Assembly (NCBI GenBank): GCA_033439255.1
Contig: CM065885.1
Coordinates: forward strand, 744,001-808,000
DNA length: 64,000 nucleotides
DNA from: Hericium rajendrae
Taxonomy: Eukaryota; Basidiomycota; Agaricomycetes; Russulales; Hericiaceae
Direction of reading: 5' to 3'
Position 1 is the first letter of the stretch. The number at the start of each line of letters is the position of its first letter. Below, one piece after another: positions 47,551 to 57,600 of this stretch. A model generated the notes under the pieces. The model did not search any database. It was not told where the DNA came from and was given only the letters and a program-made list of their open reading frames with translations. The translations under genes were made by a program, and so were the position numbers.

Positions 47551-49532
47551 ATGTCGACCGGATCAAGTTTCCAGATCTTGAGGCAAGTCCGGCGGGATCT
47601 TTCATCCATCAATGTTTGGATTACTGACTACTCGCATCCCCTTCCAGGATTCCTGTACACCCTGACCCAGTTGATATAGAACAGCAGCGAGCTGCCATTG
47701 ACGAGGAGCTAAACCAGCTACTCCTCCTCACCCTCGATGCTCGTGCCCGGCGAAACAGATTATCACCCCTGATCTGCATCCCCACCGAAGTGTGCACGCG
47801 CATAGTCCATTTTCTCGCTGCCAACCAGCGGCCGGGTCCCAAAGACCTAGGGTGGGTCAATGTCACCCATGTCTGCCGCACTTTGAGATCCAGGGCACCG
47901 AGGATCCAAGCCTCTGGACTACCATCAGCGACGGACTCTGTACGCCATTGCGAAACGCAATGGTCATCCGGTCCCGGTCTCTGCCCCTCTCTTATTCTAT
48001 CACCTACACCAGATGGAACCCCCTACCTTGGATACTGTCGAGCTGCTCTCCAGAACAATCCATCGCATCCGCGACCTTTCCCTCCAAAACTTTTTTGTCA
48101 GCAGCATGCAAAACCTCTGGCCATCCATGGCCCATCCAGCCCCGATGATTGAATCGGTGATTTATGCGCTCCCTAGATGGTCCTCCTATCAAGGTATCGA
48201 TATGCTCCCCGCTGACCTCTTCGACAATCATGCTCCATTGCTACGTAAGATGACGCTTCGTTGCGTCGTCCCGGTGTGGTCCGGGAGTATTCTACGTGGT
48301 CTCACCAATCTCCACATTAATAATAAATCCACCCGATCAGATCTGCTAAATATTGATCCTGACCACAAGATTATTTTCGACCATCCATCGGACTATGTAG
48401 CATCTGAAGAGGCACCTCCTGTTGCTCCACCCAGCGTCAACGCTTTTAGAGAGATGCTCGAAGCTCTCGGTCAGATGTCCAACCTTCAAATGCTGTTTCT
48501 CTCCCACTGCTTCCCTCCTCTCCCCTCCCCTCCTCCCGTCGTGCCTGTGGTCACATTCGGTTCTCTACAAAAATTCACATGTCAGGACAAATCATTCCTG
48601 CACATGGCGCATGTCATCAAGCACATCACTGTACCTCCCTCTTGCAATATCCTCATCCTCGGCGATCACCCTCAGGCCGGCGAATTTGCCCCACTCACAA
48701 CATTCATTGATAGCCACATCTCACCCCATCCCCTGAGCATGCGCATCGGTTTTATCTCTTATAACCTAGCCTGGGACATCTACTTATCAGGATATCCTCC
48801 CTTCTCCGATCACACCGGCCATCCCACCTTTGACCCAGATCTCCCGAACATCTCGGTTGTCGTGTACGCCAATACCGATGGGTATGACGATGAGAGACTC
48901 CAGAGAGGCGCCCCATGATAGAGGACCTCAATCATGTCCCAAGCACAGAGACCAAACGTCAGATACGGCATCTTGTTCTGGACTTTGGAGAGGACCACGG
49001 TTTGGAACACTGGGACAATTACATCATCGAGAAGATCACTTTTCGCGACTGGCTCTCTGGTTTCCATGCCTACACCGGCATTGAAACCATCGCGGTGAAG
49101 GGCGACAGTGGCCGTACGCTCTGTATGGCTTTAGCCGCACCCCGCTCCTTTATGCCCCCTCCTCCGGAGGAAGATGAAGTCGAGCCGATCACAATCCTGG
49201 ACTCAGATGAAGTCGACGAGGTCCCAATGCCAGACTCGTTCCCGCACCTCTTCAGAAATCTATTACGTATCGAGTTCATGGAAGTCGATTTTAATACAAG
49301 TTACCCCAGGCCTCGGGATAGTCCGTGGTCCATATATGAGGTTTCTCGTCCTTCCTATGCCATTGGCTACATTCTCAAGCAATCCCTGTCCCATCGCTAT
49401 GCGGCATTTGGGACACGGCTCACTCTCGTCATCAAGCATTGCACAATCACGATCAACCAGGTGGAGGAGCTGCGAAGCCTTGCAGATGTAGAATGGGACT
49501 ATCTGCAGTCTCCGTTGACAGGAGAGGATTGA
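47551..49532 (+). pseudogene. F-box gene with three frameshifts (copy 3)
   Basis: Starts MSTGSSFQILR at 47551, then a 65-nt intron with a GC donor (47583-47647, AG|GCAAGT) at the same place and phase as in copy 2. The helical IPVHPDPVDIEQQ region and an F-box-like ICIPTEVCTRIV follow. To keep the homology with copy 2 the frame must change near 47887, in the C run at 48018-48023 and in the C run near 48908. The rest (HLVLDFGEDHG, GYILKQSL, ending LTGED) is well preserved. Either recent decay or miscounted C runs. It would otherwise be an SCF substrate-recruiting protein of about 620 residues. Confidence 0.7.
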
Positions 49533-49601
49533 AGGGTGCGCGGAACCTGTGGGGGAGCCTGGCTCGAATTACGAAATTTGGTTACCACATGTATTTTTAA
49601 T

Positions 49602-50540
49602 TCACGCATCGCCGAAAGGAACTCCCTTCTCACTTATGATGTAAACATTGAGCATTCCTCCAAGTAAGAGCTCACCCCTGTTGCCTTGCCGGTGACCCCC
49701 GCATAGTGCCAGCGGGGTGACCAGTTCAATACATGAAAGTAAGTAATCAATCCTGGAGCGACGGGCAGCTTTGCGAGCCTTTCGCTTTGGTATACCAAAC
49801 ACCGGTGGCGGGGCTGGCCTCCGCAGGGTAGCATGAGGACGAAGGCCATCTCGGACCAATGCGTGGTCAACCGGTGTGCTGTCCCGTGCACGGTCAGAGA
49901 CTCTGCACGGTATCGGGACAATGGGTGCAGGCCGAGGGTGTTACAGTCCAGGAGCAAGCAATAGCTCTGTGGTGCGAGGCATGGAATAGGGGGTGTCGAG
50001 TTGGTGCGGGGTGTCGAAGACATCATGAGATGCGGGAATGTGTCGATTGCAGGAGCTTCATCTGGGGCGCTGGTTGCGGTACTCGCCTCGCGTTTCGCGG
50101 CTTTGTATCCCTCCCGGTATGTGTCATTTCTGCCTTCTTTCCTCCCCATCGTTATCCCTGCTTCTAGTCCTTCCTCCCAGACCCCATACTCTGCCTCTTT
50201 GCATATGTGCATGAGGAAGTCAGTGTCGATCTCATCGATTGACATGGCGAGTGATGCGGGGGTGCTTACCTCAAGGCTACCCTGCTTAGTGCACTCGCTC
50301 GGACCCTCCTCATGACGCGCGCTCCGTCCTGCCTTCGTGCTTCCCACCAACCCCTCATGCCCTCGCGAAACCTGACTTTCGCCCAGCCATCAGACCTGCC
50401 TCGTAGCCGTTCTGGATCGCGGTGGTGACGATGTCGTTGTGGAGCGTGCGATCGACGAAGTCCGGCTCAGACTCTGGTGATTCGTAAGTGGCAGCCGTAT
50501 GGGGCTCACCCAGTTCGATGCCAGTCGTCGGCGGTTTCAC
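49602..50540 (-). CDS. GX3-repeat hypothetical protein with RPAPPPVFGIPKR motif
   Basis: Starts near 50540 (MKPPTTGIELGEP). Two segments show glycines every fourth residue (GYEAGLMAGRKSG, and after an intron GLEAGITMGRKEGR), reminiscent of the deca-GX3 pattern of Yae1-like proteins, though I do not claim that identity. The end codes LRPHATLRRPAPPPVFGIPKR (about 49850-49785), almost the same as the gene at 53.2 kb and similar to copy B. Exon joins between 50000 and 49850 are uncertain, and one stop must be spliced out (candidate intron about 49948-49905). No zinc cluster follows. Confidence 0.45.
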
Positions 50541-50699
50541 GTCGTTGTGCGTGGGTGCGGGGCATTGTTAGACGCAGTCCAGGCCCCTACAGGGAGCGAG
50601 TTCTCGGGCTGGAGAGATGACCTTTCGAGGTCCGATTCAACAGGTGTCCGTTGATACCCCGAGCAGGGACGGCACATGCGAAGATTGACGCAGCCTAGC

Positions 50700-51500
50700 A
50701 CCATTATGACGCTGTTCTGGTGAGTTTGTCGTGGTAATTAGCTGAGAGAAACTGAAACTCACAAGAAGCTCGCAACAAGCAGCTTTTTTCGGCCCAAAAT
50801 TCAACGCCAGATTCCCCACGGCGAGCGGCGAGCACCGTCATTAGGCCAAATAGTCGGAGTCGATGTCCGTGAACGTCAACATTTACAGTCGCGCGAGCTC
50901 TGGGTGGAGCCCAGTGTGATCTGTGGTGTCATTCTCGTGAGTTCTTTTTCATTATTAGCCGAGGTGAATTGGAGCTCACCTTGAGGTCGCCAATAACAGT
51001 TATTTTGGTTTCAAAAATCGGGCCCAGAGGCCCCGCGGCGAGCGGGGACCGCTATCATTAGAGCAAATGTTCGTATTCCGCAAAAGTTCACGCGCTGTCA
51101 GCAACGGCACGGGCGTGGGGCGCAGCCCCGCGCATGCTTGATGCTGGTGAGTGTTCCGAGCGTGCGGTTTTGACGACGTTTCAGTTATTGACTTGATGTC
51201 TTCGTGGAAGGCGTTTGTCGCCTCGGAGTTTTGAGGTCCAGGCTCCCGAGGCTTGCGGCAGTTGGACGTGGTAGACGGAAGATATTCGTTGGCAATGCGA
51301 ATGGACTTCCGTTCACACTGATCCGAGCGCTGGGCGTAGCCCAGCGCGTGCACTGACTCGCTATGTGACGCGGTCAGTCTCTTTCATCGAAATGAACCGA
51401 GGGGAAGGTGGACAGACCAGGAGCTCGAAAAACAAATTTTCGTTGCCCGGACATGTGGCTTTCAGGCCCCGCGGCGAGCAGCAGTCACACTCCGAAGATG
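50700..51500. repeat. Diverged repeats around a CCCCGCGGCGAGC core
   Basis: Three similar segments centred near 50820, 51040 and 51470, each with a GGCGAGC core; the first two also share flanking text (TTAGCYGAG...CTCAC, and CATTAG.CAAAT). Confidence 0.55.
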
Positions 51501-51639
51501 AAGTGCTCATCGTCGTGGTGAGCGGTGGCGACACTGGGCGTATGTTCGCACGCGCTCGCAGGGCACGTCATGGAGTTAGAAGTAAAGATTGGGGGAGGAG
51601 GCCTTTGCGCACGGGGATAATGTGGTACTCACCTCGTAT

Positions 51640-52511
51640 TCCCGCTCTGCCAGTCCCCTCTTGCGCGGCACTTTCGAAATCCATACATCCGCTGTGCCGT
51701 CGCATTGCTGTCCGCCTGAGCACCTTGAGCTAGACATGTCGAGGGCGTCATCGTCAAGTATGTGGAGGCGGGACGCGTCTTCGCTCGTGGCGCCCGCTCT
51801 CCGCTGTTAGCGCGTGCACCAGAATGGCACCATTGTGGGCGCTCTGCGATGCCCGGGCGTGCTGAGTACGGGTCATGTCTGCGATTCGGGCGTCACGCGC
51901 TCCAGCTGGACATCGAGCGCGATGTGGTTTCCCAGCGTCCGTTGCATGCCCTGCACACTCTCGCATTCTTGAATCCTTCGACATCACGTTCTATCCTCTC
52001 GATGACGCTGCTCACGGTGTGCATGTGTTCGAATCGGACTGGAGAATGCGGTGAGTGCCGCGTGCTTCATTCTGAGAAGGCGGTCTTGTTTACCATTTCC
52101 CCTTTGCGTACCCTACTGATCTCGCTCGCCTACAGACTCTGCGCCTGATCGCATACCCTTCCGCAGGACCAGTCTGGAGTGCCGTCCGCCAGTTCCAAAC
52201 CGAAGGCGTCATCGTCAAGTTAGATGCGCGGATCTCATCTGGCATTCAGTTTCTGGCTGCTTTCGTTGCGCTTTTCGATCTCCCATGCGCTGACGCCTTT
52301 CCCGGATGAGCCGGTTCGGAGTTCGGCTGGATTCGACACCATGAGTGAGTTGTACTTTGCTTCGCGGAATGGGATCTTGCTTACCATTTCTCGTGCACAT
52401 AGCCTGCCGATCTCGCTCATCCACCGACTCTGCCCCTGCGCCCGCGTCCTCGAGCGCCGTCTGCCAGTCTCGCGCACAGCTCCATGGCATGCCAAGGGCG
52501 TCATCGTCAAG
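51640..52511 (+). repeat. Three diverged copies ending GGCGTCATCGTCAAG
   Basis: Copies end at 51758, 52219 and 52511. The last two share about 140 bp including CTTACCATTTC and a CCGATCTCGCTC stretch. Spacing is irregular, so this is segmental rather than simple tandem. Confidence 0.6.
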
Positions 52512-53157
52512 TTCGAGAGGCCGCGCCTTGCTTGCCATGCAACCGCCGGGCATCACGTCCTTTCCCACATGGGTGTTGGACGTGTTCGGGGGTCGTTTGT
52601 GTGCGCTCGCTCTCGCGGTTCAAAGCGGACTGGAGGGGGGAGACTGGCGAGCGCTGTCTTCGTGGGCACGCGATGCGTTTGCGGGGGTCCAAAACGCGCC
52701 GGTCTTCACCGGACCACCAGACTGGTGGGTAGAGTTGCGGGGACTTGCGAAGGGACGGGACTGGGGGCGTGGTGCTGATTAGCACTGGTCATGTCATCTG
52801 CGCGGACTCCACGGTGGTCCCCGGGCTCGTTGGCGGGCATATATGGGCGTGTGATGGGGCGGAGCGGGGCGGGCATGTTGTTCAATGTCTCGGCATGCGT
52901 ATGCGATGCAAGAGGGGTGGGGTGCTTACCCGAGGTACGTGTCCTCCCTGCATGTTGCTCGCGGTGTGCTCACCTCCGTACGTGGCCCAAGGCCGCTCTG
53001 CGACTCGTTCTCCACGGCGATGGGATATGTTGCATGACAGCATAATGTGCACGAGTCGTTGGGTCGGGGGAGAGGTTTTGGACGCGGGATAGGTCGTGCG
53101 GGGTGCAGGATATGGGTGAATTATGATAAATGCCTAGCTACTATTACATGCAAGAAA

Positions 53158-53968
53158 TTAATCAACCCTGGAGCGACCGGCGGCTTTGCGCATCGGCCGC
53201 TTCGGTATACCGAACACGGGGGGCGGGGCTGGCCTCCGCAGTGCAGCAAGCGGTCGAAGACCCTCTCGGACCAATGAGCGGTCGACCGGCGTGTTGTCCG
53301 GCGTGCGCGCGGAGACTCCGCGCGGTGCCGGAACAACGCGCAAAGGCTGGGGCAGCCGCCCTCCGGAACTCATCATTGCGGGTCGCTGCCGCCGCGCGGA
53401 GGCATGAGATTGATGTCCCATGTCGACATCCGGAGGCGTGCGACCCACAGCAGGCTGGTCCGGCTGGTCTGAGCGGTGCGATGTCAGTATAAAAGCAATG
53501 ACAGAAGAGTTGAGGAGGGATACGTACTACTGGTAGCGCGATGCCCTTCATATTGCAGAGACTCCGGCGACTCTGCAAACAACCCGCGCCAGGCGTCAGC
53601 ATTGATGGGGCCTGCAAGCGTGAGCTCCGGAGGAGGGAGGGTATAGGCGGAGGGGGTGGGATCATATATTGGATGGACCAGGTCTTCTGGAAGGTAAAAG
53701 ATGGGGAAAGATGCGTCAGAGATCTGTACTGTGATGGACATCAGCTGACGCATTTGTTCATGACAATCAGGAACGCACCATCCTCCCACCAGCGATGACC
53801 ACAGAACTGCTCCGACCTTGCCATCCAGTATGACGGACTGAGACCATCGATATACGCGTAATCGGAGAGCGCGTGGAGATCGACGTTCTCGGGCCGCATG
53901 GACGAGAGGACTCGCATGGTGTTGCGCATGAACGAGGGGACGGGGACTAGTGCGGTCTCCTCGGACAC
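53158..53968 (-). CDS. Finger-less relative of the Zn2Cys6 genes (copy C)
   Basis: Exons 53968-53779, 53728-53531 and 53468-53158 with GT-AG introns at 53729-53778 and 53469-53530 keep one frame and give 232 residues. The N-terminal part is helical (SFMRNTMRVLSSM, LSDYAYIDGLS) and ends HRWWED, as in copies A and B. A Pro-rich middle (FPIFYLPEDLVHPIYDPTP) and the motif LRPLAALRRPAPPPVFGIPKR near the stop follow. The protein ends where copy B continues into its zinc cluster, so this is either a natural short form or a truncation shared with the gene at 49.6 kb. No known domain. Confidence 0.6.
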
Positions 53969-54637
53969 GTTGGCCGTGCTCGCTCGAATGGCGTCGGTGT
54001 GACGCGGGGTCCCGGCAGACCTCGTACGCAGGAGACGCGACGCGCGACGACGCGTCTAGGCGGTCCGAAGTGCCGAGATCACGTGCTTAGTCAAGTCGGA
54101 CTCGTTTGGTACTGTACAGTAGCGGACATTGAACTATCTTGCATGTATTTTAACCAACGTCCTCACAAGGGACAGAGGCATCTTACTACACCTTCTTTCT
54201 TGCTCGAATCTTATTTTCATTTGCTCTCTGCCCGTTTGCTGCTCTTAACTCGCCTTCGCTCGCTCGCTATCCATAGCGAGCTCCCGACTTCTCGTTAAGG
54301 AATCGGAGGCGCGCCCACAAGAGCAAACACGCGTCACGCGTTGCCTTTGCGGGCTACTCCCTTCTCTCTCACTTCGCGTCAACGACTCCTCGCGACGAGA
54401 CTAGAGGGAAGCTCTCCAGTCTCGCCGTCGACGTCGCGTCGCACGCTCTCACTCTCTGCCGAGGCAGGGAAGCTCTCCCGACAGTAGAGGCGCCTGTCCT
54501 TCCGTCCAGGGCCGACGTACACCTCTGTTCCGCTCGTCACCCGTCAGTTCCCTTGTCAGGATTCCGTACCCTTGGACCAAGCGTCACAAAGGTGGACATA
54601 TCCGGAATCCTTTCATCCCTGGCTGGTGATATATCCT
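53969..54637. other. Leader/possible 5' LTR region of the chromovirus
   Basis: No gene. It contains a nested inverted repeat (54244-54299) and two AGGGAAGCTCTCC copies (about 54407 and 54467). A 5' LTR should lie here, but without the 3' partner in the window its ends cannot be fixed. Confidence 0.4.
54244..54299. other. Nested inverted repeat (hairpin)
   Basis: A perfect 9-bp stem with 2-nt loop at 54262-54281 (GCTCGCTAT-CC-ATAGCGAGC) sits inside a second pairing CTTAAC (54244-54249) with GTTAAG (54294-54299). Confidence 0.8.
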
Positions 54638-57600
54638 ATGGCTCCCAAGTTACGCAGCGCTTCCCGCGCCGGGTCAAATGTCGACGCCCCCGCTGTCAAC
54701 GCTCCTTCCGATCCACCTGCTTCCGCCCCTCCTGCAGGTGTAGCCATAGATCCCGAAGTTTCCATTATTCTCGAAGCTCCCGCCCAGGAATCCATTCCCG
54801 AGCCCGAGCTCGATCAAAATACGGTTTCGAACCAATCTTTCATACCGGCCCCTAGTAATTCATCGGTTCGCGACCCTCCTCCGCATCTCCACACCGAAGC
54901 ACGCGGAGTTCCCAGAATCCTTCCCGAGTTATCCGATGATGCGATAGCGGAAGGTTGGATGGTACCACCTGCCGCGTCAGCGAAAGCTGTCCGCCTCTAC
55001 GAGCGGTATCGCACCACTATGGTGGACCAAGTTTCTCTGGCCCAGTTTATTTTAGAATTCTCCTTCGAGAAACATGACCCCGGACTTATCATTGACCGGG
55101 GAAAGCAACCCGACGACGCTCCGCGTTTTCTAATCAGCTTTGTCGCCAAAGCTGGCATGAGCTCCCTGATCAACCAAGCTCAAGCCTTCCTCTCAGGACT
55201 CTTCAACCTCCTTCCCGGAATCCTCACAAATGGACGAGCCGCTTACGAGATCGACGCGAACTGTCGACTACGCTTAGCCTTGGAAGATGCAGGCTCCGCC
55301 AGCGAGCTCTTCCTCATCTGGCAGTTGATCGGATTTCGCCTGCAACATGGCGTCAGGTTCATAGACAAATACTACTTGGAGCTCACGACGAAGGATCGCC
55401 CCGTATCTCCCGTCTCAACGACTATATCCGAAGTCGAAGAACGCGAGGACGCGGCTACTCGCTCCGAATATCTGAAGCGAGTCTATCTTTCGGAAGCTGC
55501 ACGTTTGCATCTCCCTTCTGCTCTCTACGATCAACTACGACGAGATCCCGCTCGTTCCCTTCGGACAGTGGTGCCCATCCCGAAGGAAGTACGAGAGCTC
55601 GACCACCCTGGCCTGCCATCGTCTTCCGCTACTACGAACTCGGAGGACCACGTGTCCCGCCAGCTGGACTTATCTTCCACTGCGCGCACCGAGCGACCCT
55701 CTAGCTCCTTTCGCAGCCCGCCGTACCAGGACGCTTCTTCCGGGAATCTGAGGGATGCTCTCGTTCCCGGGGAAACGTCGCCCATGGATGATCGCACCCG
55801 TCGCCCTCGTTCGGTAGACCCGACGGCTTACTCTGCGTACAGGCCAGCCCCGCAGCCTCCTAGAGCTCCGGCGCGGCCCCGCTACTCAAATGTCTTAGAA
55901 GGGCTAGCTCATACCGCCATAATACCGGGCGCTGAAGCCCCTCCTTCCGCTCCTATGCTTCCGTCCTCCGTTCCCAACTGGCCGCCCGTCTTTGCTAGTC
56001 GACCCGCCGTTCCTTTCGGTGCCGATCGTTCCGCCCCGTCGAACCATGGTAGCCTACCTACCCCGCTAGCGAATCATGTCGCCCACGAGAACTCATTCAT
56101 CGCGGCGGATGCTGCCGCGATGAGTCGCTCTCGGTCTTCCATACTGTACGACCCCGCGTCGTATCGTGTTGACCCGACCTCGCATGCTTTCGAGGGACTA
56201 TCTCTTTCGGCCGATAAAGCAGCGCAGCACAACGGGTCGGCTAAGCCTGACGGCAGCCCTAGCTCCCGAGGTCGCGACCCTTGGGACGGCGGCGCCGGAG
56301 GACCTCCTGACGGATCTCCGCACGGGGGAGGAGGACCGCCGAATGGCGGATATCCCGGAGGGAATGGGGGGCCACCTAACGGCGGATTTCCTGGAGGGAA
56401 TGGAGGGCCGCCTAACGGCGGATTTCCTGGAGGATTTCCTCCTCCGGGGCCTCCTGGGGGCGGTTTCCCGGGTGGTTTCCCGGGCGGGCCTCCTGGAGCT
56501 TTTCCTGGTGGTTTACCTGGAGGCCCTCCCGCAGGACCTCCAGGCGGACCCCCTCCGGGAGGTGGACCTGGCCCGCACGCGGGCCCCGGAGGCGCCGTAC
56601 CGCTCCCCGCGCAGCATCCTCCGGATCAACGAGGTCCTCGAATTAAGGAAGACCTACGTCCAGACGACTTACCGTCTTGGGACGGCGAGTCTAGAACCGC
56701 GATTCGTTATTTCACCGAGGTCCAGCAGTACGCCGATATGGGAGGGACTTTGCCCGAAACCATGGCCCGTTGGCTGTGGAAACGCCTTCCCGCGGACTCA
56801 GCTGTACGAACCTGGTACACTCTGTTGGCTCCGGTATTCAAACAGTACATGACTTCCCACTATCTGAATTGGCTGCAGGGCCTCAAACAGCTATGGCTGG
56901 GAGACCGATGGATGCTTGAAAAGCAAATCGAGTTCTCAGAGATGCACTTCCGGCAGAAGTACCATGAGAATGAGCGTCCCATGGACTTCATCACCCGACG
57001 ACTCACCTACGCGCGGATGCTAGCTGATGTTCAGCTCGGTGGCCCCGAAGAAGTTCGCCTGGTGCTCCGTGCCGCGATACCGGAGTGGCACAATATCCTG
57101 TACATCTCCACCATCAACGACGTGGCCGAACTCATGCAACGTGTGCGCCTCAACGACGTGCAACTCGTGGTCGCCCATCGGGCGCGGTCCTCCAGTACGG
57201 CTCTGCTAACTCGAGAGGACGTCACGGCTATCGTCGATCGCCAACTTCGCGGACGCCCTGACAGTGGTTCGGGTGGGCGCGCCGACGGCAATTCAGGTCG
57301 GCGCCCCTTTTATCACAAGCGTCCCCAGCGAGCTACTGCTCAGCTCTCAAGCGCCGAAGACGCGGACAATGCGGTGTTCCAAGTTTTCCAAGAGCCGGAC
57401 TCGGGCGACGATTCCGCCTCGGATGCCTTGCGCGAGGAAGCCTCCGCGGGTTTCGAGTCACCGGAGGCGTTCGCCGCTCTCCAAAGCCTACAAAAAAGGC
57501 AGAGGCCCCCTCCCAAAGGAGGGTACCCCTTTCCGAAGGCGGATCACGTCAAATCTCCTCGTAGGCCTCCTCCTTCCCCATGCAAGGCCTGTGGAAGTGC

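Larger units (their letters stand above)
50541..53157. other. GC-rich region with diverged duplications, no gene supported
   Basis: Many short GC-rich open frames on both strands but no recognisable protein. The stretch is built from older duplications (see the two repeat entries), and the frames do not keep the same reading across copies, arguing against coding. Confidence 0.5.

Noticed and set aside
56166-56852. Second open frame overlapping Gag, possible programmed frameshift product
   Set aside because: Gag-Pol is continuous in one frame, and the overlap lies in the Gly/Pro repeat where shadow frames are expected.
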